Assembly: GCF_003344965.1 (NCBI RefSeq)
Contig: NZ_CP031194.1
Span: forward strand, 8,390,853-8,454,852
Direction: 5' to 3'
Origin: Streptomyces paludis
GTDB taxonomy: Bacteria > Actinomycetota > Actinomycetes > Streptomycetales > Streptomycetaceae
Length of the DNA stretch: 64,000 nt
The translations under genes and the position numbers were made by a program. The number at the start of each line of letters is the position of its first letter. Positions within the stretch are counted from its first letter, which is position 1. The notes below the pieces were generated by a model. That model was not told where the DNA came from. It worked only from the letters and a program-made list of their open reading frames with translations, and did not search any database. Positions 17,641 to 27,241 of this stretch are shown here, in pieces.

Positions 17641-18485
17641 CCGCTCTCCTGGTCGCCGCGGCAAGGGCGGTGGAGACCCACCGCCACGACAGCCTGGCCC
17701 AGGACGCCTACGCGGAACACTTCGTGCGCGCCGCCCCGGCCTGCGCGGGCTGGCCCGTACGGATCGAACAGGTTCCGGACGGGGACGACAGTCCGCTGTG
17801 GGGGCGGTTCGCCCGTTACTTCGGCCTGCGGACCAGGGTCCTCGACGACTTCCTTCTCGGGTCGGTCCGTGCGGACGCCCGTCAAGTGGTCTTGCTGGGG
17901 GCGGGGTTGGACACTCGTGCCTTTCGTCTGGACTGGCCGTCCGACTTGGTGGTTTTCGAGGTGGACAGAGCGGGCGTGCTGGCCTTCAAGCAGCGGGTGC
18001 TCACGGATCTGTCGGCTTCCCCGAAGGTGAAGCGCGTCGCCGTACCGGTTGATCTGCGCGCGGGCTGGGTCACCGCGCTGACCCGCGCGGGCTTCGACGC
18101 GGCGGTGCCGAGTGTCTGGCTGGCCGAGGGACTCCTCTTCTACCTGCCGGGCCCCGCCGAGACCTACCTCATTGACACGGTGGACAGGCTGACCGCCGGC
18201 GGCAGTGCTCTGGCCTTCGAGGCGAAGCTGGAGAAGGACCTGCTGGCGTACCACGACAGCCCGATCTACACGGTGACGCGTGAAGAGATCGGCATTGACC
18301 TGCTCCGTCTTTTCGACAAGGGACCCCGACCCGACTCCGCGGGGGATCTGGCGGCCAAGGGCTGGTCCACCTCGATGCACACGCCTTTCGACTTCACCCG
18401 TCGGCTCCGGCGCGGCCCTCTTCCCGAGCCGAACGACGCGCTGGAGGGAAACCGGTGGGTGTTCGCGCACAAGCCCCGGCCATGA
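17580..18485 (+). CDS. SAM-dependent methyltransferase, TIGR00027/LCMT type
   Basis: A 301-residue methyltransferase of the leucine-carboxyl-methyltransferase-like family common in actinobacteria. Motifs: ALLVAAARAVETH near the N-terminus, the SAM-binding LLGAGLDTRAFRLDWP near residue 105, and VWLAEGLLFYLP. A GGAGG lies four bases before the ATG at 17580. Its position at the end of the MfnB/ALDH/ADH cluster suggests O-methylation of the pathway product, possibly a carboxylate ester, but the natural substrates of this family are mostly unknown. Confidence 0.88.
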   Translation: MAGLAPQRTDVDGVEGGVGLTALLVAAARAVETHRHDSLAQDAYAEHFVRAAPACAGWPVRIEQVPDGDDSPLWGRFARYFGLRTRVLDDFLLGSVRADARQVVLLGAGLDTRAFRLDWPSDLVVFEVDRAGVLAFKQRVLTDLSASPKVKRVAVPVDLRAGWVTALTRAGFDAAVPSVWLAEGLLFYLPGPAETYLIDTVDRLTAGGSALAFEAKLEKDLLAYHDSPIYTVTREEIGIDLLRLFDKGPRPDSAGDLAAKGWSTSMHTPFDFTRRLRRGPLPEPNDALEGNRWVFAHKPRP

Positions 18486-18716
18486 CGCCCGCACAGGGCC
18501 TGCCCCTGGCCCGGGGTTTCGCCGTGATCGTGAACGGCCGTCCGTCAGTACGGGAGTTGAGGGCGGGGCCGTGCCGCGGGCCCCGCGCGGTGGGAGGCGT
18601 CCCGGCGGAGGCGGTGGCCCGGTCGCGTTTTAGCGGTCGCCGCCTGCCCGGGACGGCGAGCGGCATTCCACGACCAACGAGGGCCAGTGTCCCGGGACAG
18701 CCGCTGACGGGCCGTG

Positions 18717-19247
18717 TCAGACCCGGGCGGCCACCAGATGGTCGCCCGGGATCCCGGCCATGTCCGGCGCGTAGTAGTCCTCGATGCCGGTGGCCCACGT
18801 AGCCACGGTGATGCGGTCCTCGGCGTCCGGGGCGAAGGCGTCGAAGAGCGCGTGGATGTTCGCCTCCTCGAAGCCGATCGCCGTCATCAGCGACACGAAG
18901 AGCGGGCGCTCGATCAGGCCGTCCCTGTCGGGGTCGCCGACTGTGGAGAGTGCCTCGGCGAACTCGGTGATCGTGGGACCGAAGCGCTCAGGGTCGAGCA
19001 CGAATGGACGGAACTCGTCGAGGGTGATCACACCGTCGCCGTTGGCGTCCAGTTCCGTGGCCAGCGTCGTCCAGTAGCGGCGGAACGCGGCCCGGACGGC
19101 GGCCCTGGCACCGTCGTCCGATGCGGCCGCCGCTTCCAGGACACGGCCCGTCATGAGGTCGAAGTCGTCGGAGTCGATGACTCCGTTGCCATTGGCGTCG
19201 AAGAGGGAGAAGACCAGCTCGACTCGCTTGGCGGCCTCGGTTCGCAT
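18717..19247 (-). CDS. EF-hand calcium-binding protein (calerythrin-like)
   Basis: A 176-residue, four-EF-hand protein. Loops 1-3 have canonical calcium ligands: DANGNGVIDSDD (about 17-28), DANGDGVITLDE (67-78) and DPDRDGLIERPL (105-116). The fourth (DAEDRITVAT) lacks key ligands. The length and spacing match calerythrin-like sarcoplasmic calcium-binding proteins of actinomycetes. The ATG at 19247 puts the first loop at the usual distance; the frame stays open upstream but without related sequence. Cytosolic calcium buffering or sensing is likely. It converges with the methyltransferase gene. Confidence 0.9.
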   Translation of the reverse strand: MRTEAAKRVELVFSLFDANGNGVIDSDDFDLMTGRVLEAAAASDDGARAAVRAAFRRYWTTLATELDANGDGVITLDEFRPFVLDPERFGPTITEFAEALSTVGDPDRDGLIERPLFVSLMTAIGFEEANIHALFDAFAPDAEDRITVATWATGIEDYYAPDMAGIPGDHLVAARV

Positions 19248-20159
19248 TTCCGTCACCTGTCTGCTGCGGCCCGTCGGTCCCGGGCCTGGCTCAATGAGTG
19301 CTTCTACGTAACCGTGTTGGGGGAAAGACGTGACGGTGATGCGGTCTTCGTTACCGGAAAGAGTGAGTGCGCCGACCATGAGCCCGGGCGGGCCGGACCG
19401 TCCACATCCGATCCGGGCGAGACCGCCCACCTCCACCCGGCGCTGTTCCGGCTCGGCAGTCCGACCGCCGGGCCGGAACGGCGGCAGCCCGACCGCGAAA
19501 ACCCTTCGGCGCAGAGGCGGATGTGCCTCCACGGCGCCGGCACGTGGGCAGGGAGGCAAGGCATCCGATGAGACCGGGTCGGTGAGCTGTGCCTGTGCCT
19601 GTTGTGCGGCTTGCCGGAGTCGGTCATAGCGATCCGTCCAGCTCGGGTACCTCTGTGTAGAGGACGGAGCGGGAGACGCCGAGAGGGGCTGACGGGCCGA
19701 CCTCGGTTTGCCGGTTGTCCCGTCTCTGGATACGCCGAGGACCGGCCCAGCAAGCGGATGCCAATCGGGCTGAGCGTCAGACCGCGGAGAGGCCAAGGGG
19801 GTGGCTTCGCGCGCGGTGGCTCCGGCCCGCGCGCACATCGGGTGCGGGCCGGAAGCGGGCGGACAAGCTCACCGGCGCGGACCGCAGGGCGCTGTCGCCG
19901 CTGTGCTGACCTATGCGAATCCGTACGGTTGTCTCGATCCGGACATGAACAGCCGCCTTGATCTGGGCTTGTCCCTCCGGGTGACGGAGCCCGGCCCGCG
20001 CACTGCGGAGGTAGCCGCAGCCCCCATGTGACAGCCGGACTCCGGTCGTGGCCGGAGCCGTGGTGAAAGTGGCGCTGCGCCTGCGTGATCCGGTTGCCTC
20101 CGGCTGAGATCAGCTGGGCGGGTTGTGGGTCTGTTGGGTCTGTTCCGGCGCGGTGGCGG
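19248..20159. other. No supported gene
   Basis: Nine hundred bases with open frames on both strands but no domain, convincing start or consistent codon bias. It leads into the IS5 remnant and is probably decayed mobile-element DNA. Confidence 0.5.
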
Positions 20160-20990
20160 AGGTGCTGGTCCAGCTGGCGAGTATGCCGAGTGCCGGGTGC
20201 GGGCCGGGGTCCAGTGGCGCGGCGGGATCTGCCTGAGAGATTCGTGCTGTGGGAGACCGTCTGTAGACGGTATCGCTGCTGGTCGGCGGATGGAGCATGG
20301 ATCATGCTGCTGTCCCGTATTCAGGCTGCCGAGGGTGCTGTGGGCCGGATCGGTTGGGACGTGTGGGTGGGCTCGGCCGCGATAGGGACGTATCCGCATG
20401 CCGCCGGTGCGAGGAAGGTGCCAGCGGTCGCGGGCCCTCAAAAAGGGGAGTGACTGGGGGACGTATCAGGTTGGTCCGGTGTTGCGAAGGCTGGCGGGGC
20501 GGTTGACCGGGGTGGTCGGATCGGTGAGTGTGTTTGGGGCGTTCCGGAGGGGGCTTGACCACCAAAATCCACCTTGCAGCCGAAGGCCGATGCCGGGCTT
20601 TCGTCTTTGTCCTGACGCCAGGTCACCACGGTGAGGGCCCTCGACTCGAGGGCGTGCCGGGGAAGGCCTGGGTGCCCCGCACCGGCGTCGGTTGGCCCCG
20701 TACTCGACCTGGTCACGTTCTGGCGGACAAGGCGTACACGTCCCGGAAGACCGCCGTGCCTGTGACGACGCGGCATCCAGCACGCCATCCAGCACACTGT
20801 CCCAGAGCGCCTTGACCAGTAATGACACCGCAAGGACCGGGGCTCCCGAGGCGGCCGGCCCCTCAGCTTCGACGGCGCGAGCGCTACAAGAATCGCAATA
20901 CCGTCGGACGGGCTGTCAACCGCCTCAAGGGCTTCCGGGCTGTCGCCACTCGCTCTGCGAGACACGTGCCTGCGTCTGCCTCGGCACGGT
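20160..20990 (+). pseudogene. IS5-family transposase remnant
   Basis: Pieces of one transposase occur in order but in different frames: PERFVLWETVCRRYRCWSAD and QHAAGARK-like text (20229-20450), GLTTKIHLAAEGRCRAFVFV and VLADKAYTSRK (20545-20760), then ERYKNRNTVGRAVNRLKGFR (from about 20880). These match the N-terminal domain, catalytic core and C-terminal motif of IS5/IS427-group transposases. At least two frameshifts break the gene near 20215, 20440 and 20800. Terminal inverted repeats were not found. It is a dead element. Confidence 0.8.
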
Positions 20991-21089
20991 CACACGCGCG
21001 GCCGCATCATCCGGTTCCGAGCATGATCCGAGGAAGAGTGCCTGGACTGTGTCGTCGTGCCCGGGCGACGTGGCGACGGGGTGGCACGA

Positions 21090-22262
21090 TCAGTGATGGT
21101 GGAGCAGGGCGACTGCTTCGGCGAAGTCGGCGTGTGCGGGTTCGAAGGATCGTGCCGCGACGAGGAACATCGACCGGTCGGTGAGGGCTCGGGCGAGGCG
21201 TGCGTGGTTGTCGGGGAGGCGGCGGGCGAGTGTCACGCCTTCGTCGAAGTACGGTGTGAACCGGTCCTTGAACAGGTAGGGGTGGTCGCCGTCGCGGACG
21301 GCCGCGCGGATGCTGATCCTGCGTTGGACGTCGACCAGTTCCGGCAGCCGATCGGCCTCGCGCAGTCTCGCCGCCTCTTCTTCGAGGCCCGGCAGCATGC
21401 CGAGGAAACCGTCCCTCACGCTGCGCGACCATCGCAGCTCCGTGCCGAACGGTGGCATCGGGGACTCGGGGCTCGCGGCGGGTTCGGCTGCCCGCCCCGA
21501 GAGGATGAAGAGCGTCCTCCACCATCCGAGGATGCAACTCCAGGTCTTCGGCTCGCCCGTGGTCGCGAGTTCCTTGAGGACACTCAGGGCCTCACGCCGG
21601 GAGGCCGTAGCACTCGCCTCGTCCCCGACGGCTTCCCGCATCCGTGAGAAGTGGACCAACTCCCAGGTGAGTATCGCCAGAGCGGTGCGCTGTTCGGCTG
21701 CCTTGCGCCGGGTCTCCTCAAGGAGTTCACGGAAGACGGCTGATGCGGCGTCGTGCAGCCCGGCGCCCTCCAGGTTCGCCGCCCACCGGACCATGCTCCA
21801 GAAGGAGCGCTCCGGGATTCCGTTCCGGGCAGCCTCTTCGTCGACCTTCGCGGCCTCCTTGAAGCAACCCTCCTCGGCCAGAACTCTCGCCAAGGGCTCG
21901 CTTCGGCCGGCCTCGGCCAGCTCCTCACAGATTGCGCGCCCTTCCCCTCTGCGCCCGAGGGCGAACAAGGAAGCCTGATAGGCGTCCAGGGCCCGGTGCA
22001 ACCGCTCCGTCCGGTTCGGTTCCCCGGCCTCGATCCTGCGGGCGGCCCGGGAAGCTTCGGCGGCAAGCGCGAGGTCCGCCTTCGGATCCCGGCTCTCGTA
22101 GTGCAGCGCAAGCAGGGCGTCGACCAACTTCGGCATGTACGCCTTTGGACTCACCTCGGCCAGAACCCGGTACGCGTCGGCCAGTGCGGCCCGGCTCGGC
22201 TGTCCGGACCCGAGCAGCAGCACGCGGGCCCGAAGCACCGCATCGTGATCGATTGTCACCAT
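21090..22262 (-). CDS. Helical repeat (TPR-like) protein of unknown function
   Basis: A protein of about 390 residues, rich in Ala, Glu, Leu and Arg, with repeated helix-turn-helix units (for example ADAYRVLAEVSPKAYMPKLV and FKEAAKVDEEAARNGIPERS). The pattern resembles the C-terminal tetratricopeptide regions of large actinobacterial signalling proteins, here without an enzymatic or DNA-binding domain. Start uncertain: ATG 22262 directly abuts a purine-rich AGGGGGA, and a GTG 24 bases upstream is also possible. Next to an IS remnant, so it may be a detached part of a larger gene. Confidence 0.65.
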   Translation of the reverse strand: MVTIDHDAVLRARVLLLGSGQPSRAALADAYRVLAEVSPKAYMPKLVDALLALHYESRDPKADLALAAEASRAARRIEAGEPNRTERLHRALDAYQASLFALGRRGEGRAICEELAEAGRSEPLARVLAEEGCFKEAAKVDEEAARNGIPERSFWSMVRWAANLEGAGLHDAASAVFRELLEETRRKAAEQRTALAILTWELVHFSRMREAVGDEASATASRREALSVLKELATTGEPKTWSCILGWWRTLFILSGRAAEPAASPESPMPPFGTELRWSRSVRDGFLGMLPGLEEEAARLREADRLPELVDVQRRISIRAAVRDGDHPYLFKDRFTPYFDEGVTLARRLPDNHARLARALTDRSMFLVAARSFEPAHADFAEAVALLHHH

Positions 22263-22984
22263 TCCCCCTGTCTGCGGATGACGCACGAAGGAGATTCTGA
22301 GTGGCGGGGCTCGGACCGGACAAGCCTTGCGAACTGTGCGTTCCGTCCTACGAAAACGGGCGCTGACCTGTCATGATGGACATGTATTCGTCCTGATTCC
22401 ACAAGCGGGGAGCCGCACCGGACGCCTTCCGCGCAGCGGGCGATGGCACGGCCTGCGTCTCGGGCTCGGGCGGGGAGTGTGCCGGCGTTGTACTGGGCTG
22501 GTGCCAGGACGGCGCCGGTTACGGGAGTGAGCGCGGTCAGTGTCGGCCGACGTGTTTGGCCCGGTTCGGCAAGGACTCCGATCAGCGCGGCGGTGAACAC
22601 GGCGACCAGGAGCCACATGGCAATCCACCCGTCAGATCCGGGGATACGCCTGCGGTCCGGGATGCCCGGGTGGCGGTGAGGCCCGACCCGCCCTCTCAGC
22701 CGGGGCACGGTTCCTCGCACCGGGCTCAGGTGCGAGCGCCGCGCCTGCGGCGTCCGGGCAACCGGGCGCGCGGTGTTCCGCTGCGAAAGGCCCGTCACGG
22801 TCGGCTCGCACGCGTGGCCCGGTGGCGTGCCACCAGGAAGGGTGCGGCGCGGTGGCCGCGTTGGCGGCCCGACCGAATGCCTCCAGTGGCCTCCAGGCAC
22901 GTGGTGTTCTCCACGGCGGTCAGAGTGCTGAGTAGCTGCTCGGCGGCGAGGGCGACGCGGTCGGGTCGAGCAGCGCATGAGCGG
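22263..22984. other. No supported gene
   Basis: No confident coding region. The minus strand at about 22480-22640 encodes one hydrophobic stretch (MWLLVAVFTAALIGVLA) with fair codon bias but without a clear start or end. This may be a relic of a small membrane protein. Confidence 0.4.
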
Positions 22985-23245
22985 GTGCTGACGATCAACG
23001 TGACGTTGCTGCTCGTCGTCATCGTGGTGCTGCGGCTGCGCCGTCGGACCGAGGCGAGGAGCCGGCTGGACGAGAAGTGCACGGTCGTCATCGTGCTGGC
23101 CTTGGGTGTGTTGCTCGCTCCGACACCGGTCGGTCAGGGAATCCCGGCGTTTGCGGGCCGGCTCATCGAGAGTCTCTCGCAGTCCAGTTTTGAGCCCTGC
23201 CGTAGCCCAGGAAGCGGTCCACGAAGAGGAGGGGGAAGGCTGTGA
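22985..23245 (+). CDS. Small two-helix membrane protein, transfer-region type
   Basis: A protein of about 86 residues with two hydrophobic helices (LTINVTLLLVVIVVLRLRRR and CTVVIVLALGVLLAPTPVGQ). The second segment, ending LAPTPVGQ, is typical of small membrane proteins beside conjugative and integrative elements of Streptomyces. The GTG at 22985 is the nearest start and has no good ribosome-binding site, so the gene may be truncated. A role in plasmid spread is inferred only from resemblance. Confidence 0.45.
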   Translation: MLTINVTLLLVVIVVLRLRRRTEARSRLDEKCTVVIVLALGVLLAPTPVGQGIPAFAGRLIESLSQSSFEPCRSPGSGPRRGGGRL

Positions 23246-23540
23246 GCGGCCTGCCCGGAGACTCCGCTGTCCCATTCGCCCCTCTCATCGCCCCACCCGT
23301 GATGGCCGCCGGTTCAAGTGGCATCCGGTCGTGTCCTGCCCCGACCGGTGCGCCGGGGTCGGCCGGCCCTGTGTCGCTCGTTGGGGCCGGGTGTCTGCGG
23401 ACTCTTCCCGCCCGTCCCGTGGGCCTTGATGTACTGGAGTGTCGGAGCAGGGCGAAGCAGGGGAGCGGGACGTTGGCCGGGACAGCCTCTGACGCGACAA
23501 GAGCAGAGCTTCTTCCCAGGAATGCAACACTCAACGTGTG

Positions 23541-23852
23541 ATGACGCCCGAAGAGCCGTGCGAGCCATGCCCGCCCCGTGGCGGTCCGTATGCCTGTCCT
23601 TGCTGCAAGCTCTTGACCCTGGAAGCCCGGGGACACTTCCAGGTCTGTGACGAGTGCAGTTGGGAAGATGACGGCCAGGACGACCCGAACGCCGACGAGG
23701 TCTGGGGCGGCCCCAACGGGGCGGAGAGCCTGACCGACGCACGTCATCGCTACGCGCAGTACGTCTCAACAACAAGGGCAACTGATCCGAGATCAGCAGT
23801 GAACGGCGGGCCAGGCAGGTGGCGTTCACGCCCAAGTCGTCGTCGTAGCTGA
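23541..23852 (+). CDS. CPCC-family cysteine-rich protein
   Basis: A protein of 103 residues with the CPCC-family core: YACPCCKLLTLEARGHFQVC, then ECSWEDDGQDDPNADEVWGG and PNGAESLTDARHRYAQY. The four cysteines (CPCC and CDEC) probably bind zinc. Function is unknown. A GTG three bases upstream of the ATG is an alternative start. The tail after YAQY is Arg/Ser-rich and may be an altered end. Confidence 0.82.
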   Translation: MTPEEPCEPCPPRGGPYACPCCKLLTLEARGHFQVCDECSWEDDGQDDPNADEVWGGPNGAESLTDARHRYAQYVSTTRATDPRSAVNGGPGRWRSRPSRRRS

Positions 23853-23900
23853 GTACGCATCTCGGTACTCACCGGGGATCTCCCTGAACCCTTTCCGACG

Positions 23901-23978
23901 CCGCGACTATGCAGACCAGAGCAGCCCTCGCGAGAGTTGTGGCCTCGTGCGCAGCCAGCCTGCTCGGCATAGTCGCGG
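23901..23978. repeat. 12-bp inverted repeat beside IS21 remnant
   Basis: CCGCGACTATGC (23901-23912) and its exact complement GCATAGTCGCGG (23967-23978) are 54 bases apart. A second inverted pair, TCGATCTA/TAGATCGA, lies at 23991-24020. They sit between the CPCC gene and an IstB fragment and could be relics of element ends or a structured RNA. Confidence 0.5.
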
Positions 23979-24015
23979 TCTCATTATGGGTCGATCTATG
24001 CGGATATCGGTGTAG

Positions 24016-24272
24016 ATCGATGAACTCGGCTACGTGGAACTCGACTGCACGGAGCCGAACTCCTCTTCCAAGTCCTGACCGAATGCGAGGAGAAGAAGAG
24101 CGTCGCCATCGCCTCCAACGAGTTCTTCGGCGGCTGGACCAAGACCTTCACCGATCCACGCCTCTGCGCGGCCATCGTCGACCGCCTCGCCTTCAACGGC
24201 ACGATCATCGAGACCGGCACCGACTCCTACCGCCTTGCCAGCACCCGAGCCCGAGCCGAAGAACCCGCTTGA
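24016..24272 (+). pseudogene. IstB (IS21-family ATPase) 3' remnant
   Basis: The last 80 or so codons of an IstB helper ATPase. The Walker B-like [10 protein letters not shown] is in one frame; a frameshift near 24050 leads to [20 protein letters not shown], then [20 protein letters not shown] and [20 protein letters not shown], ending in a stop at 24270. The N-terminal part with the P-loop and the partner istA are absent. A dead fragment. Confidence 0.8.
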
Positions 24273-24346
24273 TGGTTGCGAAGCCGCTCTTCCATAGTTA
24301 CGGCCTGCAACCAGGCAGGACGCTACCTACAGGAGGGCACGCACTC

Positions 24347-24988
24347 ATGCGCACTCTTTACGTCGTCACCCATCCGGAGGCGGCGCATCACGTCGAGGGA
24401 GTCGTCGGCGGATGGCATGACTCGCAGCTGACGTCCGCCGGCGTCCGTGCGGCGGTCTCCATCGCCCAGGCGCTGCGGTCCCAGATTCCGGACGGCGCCG
24501 AGGTGGGGCTGTTCTCCTCGGATCTGCAGCGCACCCTGCGCACGGCGGATGAGGTGGCCGAAGCATTCCGCGTGAAGCCGGTCCTGGATCGCAGGCTGCG
24601 GGAGAAGTCCTACGGCGAGGCGGAGGGAAGGCCGCAGGAGTGGCTCGACCGGCGCTTTATCCCGCCGCCGGCTGCCGGGGAACGGATGGACCACGACGAG
24701 GGCGTGCAGGGTGCGGAGACCAAGGCGTCGTGGGCGCGGCGCATCTACGCAGCCATGGACGAGATCCTGCGCACCCCTTGCGAACACCAGATCAGTGTGA
24801 CCCACGGCGGCTCTCTGACGTGCGTCGTGGCGTCCTGGATCAAGATGCCGATCGAGTCAGCCGGCTATGCCAGTTTCCGGGCGCCCTCCGGCAGCATCAC
24901 CACACTGCGCGAAGACGACTTCTTCCGCAACCGCCAAGTCGTCAGCCTCGGTGACACCCGCCATCTCGACTCCGCCCAGACTGGCTGA
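24347..24988 (+). CDS. Histidine phosphatase superfamily protein
   Basis: A 213-residue phosphatase/mutase-fold protein. The N-terminal box is [10 protein letters not shown] in place of the usual RHGxT, keeping the nucleophile-type His; [18 protein letters not shown] and [14 protein letters not shown] supply the other conserved elements. The ATG at 24347 follows AGGAGGG by nine bases. The altered first motif (Thr for the usual Arg before His) defines a subgroup frequent in Streptomyces with unknown substrate. It stands between mobile-element remnants. Confidence 0.85.
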   Translation: MRTLYVVTHPEAAHHVEGVVGGWHDSQLTSAGVRAAVSIAQALRSQIPDGAEVGLFSSDLQRTLRTADEVAEAFRVKPVLDRRLREKSYGEAEGRPQEWLDRRFIPPPAAGERMDHDEGVQGAETKASWARRIYAAMDEILRTPCEHQISVTHGGSLTCVVASWIKMPIESAGYASFRAPSGSITTLREDDFFRNRQVVSLGDTRHLDSAQTG

Positions 24989-25328
24989 CCTCAACCTGAC
25001 CCGCTTCGACGGCCCGACGCCCTTCCGGGCAGCGGGCCGTCCCATGGTCCCGCGCAGTCCATGCTGAGCGCGGCGAGGGCGGTGAGCTGTTCGGTGGTGA
25101 GCCTGTCGTGCTTCGATTTGGTGTTCGAAATCCGTGCGCTCAGGTTCACGATCACCGGCTCCGTCTCGCCGCCGACCGCGATCTCCTCGCTGTGGCTGCT
25201 CCGGCTGTCCATCCGGATCGGGCGGCTGCGCCGACAAGCCGGTGCTTCCGGCTGGGCCGGGAGGCCACAGGAACCGGCGCCCGGCCCTGAGGCCATGGGG
25301 CGGCCTGGGCCGGGCGGTGGCGGTCGTC
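24989..25328. other. No supported gene
   Basis: About 340 bases without a credible frame or motif. Confidence 0.5.
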
Positions 25329-25625
25329 ATGGATGAGCTGGAACAGGCGGCGCAGTGGCGGGCGGAGGACGATGAGCCGCCTGGGGTGTGGTTGTGGCGG
25401 GCGGGGAAGGGCCCGGCTCTGCATGTGCGGATCGATGGCCGGTGGCTGCCGTCCTCGGTGCTCGCCCGGCTGGCGTACGGGGACGGCCGGGTCGCGTACC
25501 AGGTGGTCGTGACGCCGCCGCCCAGCGGCGGGTACGAACGCACGTACCGTTGGCCGCAGAAAGGGAAGCTGCGGCCAACGTCGAGAACCGACACACCGGC
25601 GGCCCGCGTGATCGGGCCCGCGTGA
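25329..25625 (+). CDS. Small hypothetical protein
   Basis: A 98-residue, acidic-then-basic protein beginning MDELEQAAQWRAEDDEPPG, with WLWRAGKGPALHVRIDGRWL and VAYQVVVTPPPSGG. Codon bias is good. Similar short proteins are common in Streptomyces accessory and integrative-element regions, but I know no function. The ATG at 25329 has no strong ribosome-binding site. Confidence 0.6.
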   Translation: MDELEQAAQWRAEDDEPPGVWLWRAGKGPALHVRIDGRWLPSSVLARLAYGDGRVAYQVVVTPPPSGGYERTYRWPQKGKLRPTSRTDTPAARVIGPA

Positions 25626-25786
25626 TCACGGCGTCATCGGGGGAGGCTGCCGTACCGCAGGTGAACAACCCCGAGAGACGCCCGGAGACCTCACCGGCCC
25701 GAACCCGCCTCGGAGGCCCCGGTGCTCCCCATTGAACGCACGCATTTCGTCACCCCGGCGGTCGTGTCTGCCGTTGAGGGCACCGG

Positions 25787-26760
25787 ATGAGCCTTCATTG
25801 GCTGGAAGGGACGGTGGGCCGGGCGTGGCGGGCGTGGGTCAGTCGGGACCGGCCGACGATTTCCGCGCTGTTCCTGCTCAGCGGCGTCGCAGCTGGCAGT
25901 CTGGCTTCCCGGCTGTCGGCGATGGCTGACGGGCTGCGGTTGGCCTCTGGTCAGTTGGGCTTCGCGTTGATGGCGCGGGCCTGCGGCGGGATCGTGATCC
26001 TGCCGCAGGCCGGCTGCCTGGTGTTCCTCTTTCTTGGGGTGAGCGTGGGCTTGGTCGGCGTAGCGATCAGCTTCGCTGGTCGTGGTGTTTGAGGCCGGGT
26101 TGGGCGAGTTGATTTTGCCTGGCCTGCGCGGGCTGTGGGCGGCGGCGCGTTCATCGGGTCCGGCATCGGCGCGTTGGCGGCCGTGTGCGGAATCGGCTGC
26201 CGGGCTAATCTGCGGGCCGCTGCGGGTCTGTTGCTGCTGTTCAACCTGACTGCTCCGTCGGCGCTGCCGGGCGCCCGGCAGCGCCGACGGAGCAGGCGGA
26301 CGCCACCGCGGCCGTCGGTGCGCGCACGCCGACGCCGCAGCCGCAGTCGTTCGGGGCCCCGTGCCGCTCCGGTTCAGTATTCCGGCCGGCAGGGTCTTGC
26401 TGATTGGCCTGGTTGGGTTCTGTGTCTGTTTCGCTGAGGGCTTCACATCCAGTTGGATTGCCGGTCCACCTCAACCGCGTGGTGTGTACGAGTCAGGGTT
26501 CGGCCGTGATCGGCTGCACCGTCTTCGGGTGCACCGTGGTGGCGGTCCGGCTCGGCAGCGATTACTTTGTCGGCCGGGCCGGTCCGGTCACTACGGTGCG
26601 CACCAGCGGGATCGCCGCTCTCGCCGGGGGTATGACGGTCGTTGTGGTGCACGGCTTCACCGTCGTCATGGTCGGGTTCTGCTCGGCGGCGGTGTGGCGC
26701 TGGTCGGCCGCTCTTCCGTACAGGTGCGCGAGACAATCACGCTACTGGGCAGCCGAGTTG
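25787..26760 (+). pseudogene. Decayed MFS transporter gene
   Basis: The N-terminal third of an MFS transporter is clear at 25787-26092 (TISALFLLSGVAAGSLASRL, SGQLGFALMARACGGIVILP). Later helices appear in shifted frames: GGGAFIGSGIGALAAVCGIG near 26135 and VFGCTVVAVRLGSDYFVGRA, then GPVTTVRTSGIAALAGG near 26510-26640, which matches motif A of the second half. At least two frameshifts and a missing middle make it non-functional. It resembles YbjJ-like transporters. Confidence 0.65.
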
Positions 26761-27241
26761 GACTCCGGCCCCGGGAACGGGCAGGACGGTGAGCGGCCGG
26801 GAAGTTTGCCGTGTGGGACTCCACAGGTGTCATCGTGGAGGACAGCCTTGCCCCGGGGGCCGCCGGACCGGTCCCGGTACGCACCTGCCGGCCCATGGGT
26901 GAGCCCACCCCGAGGCGCATGTGGTGTGCGGTGAACTGGCGCGTTGTGTAGCTGTGTTCGTAGTCTCGGTGGATTGCCGGCCGGCAGGTGACGGCGTCAG
27001 GTACTCCGTACCGATTGGCGATGTCTACGCCGCATGGTCTGCGCTGTGCGAGTGTGGCCTTTCGGTCTGCCCCGGGAGTTTGCCGATTGTTGTGGGCAGG
27101 GCCGGCGTGGGAGCCGTACTGGCCGTCGCAGCCGTGTTGCGCGCCCGCCCTGTGGAGCCCGGACGTTCCGGGGAAGCGCCCGGGGGCTCCACAGGCGGCC
27201 GTCAGCACGGCTCGTTTGCCGTGCTTCCTATGCCGTGTTTT
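26761..27241. other. No supported gene
   Basis: Probably the tail of the decayed MFS region. Short hydrophobic stretches occur in several frames, but no intact gene is visible. Confidence 0.45.
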
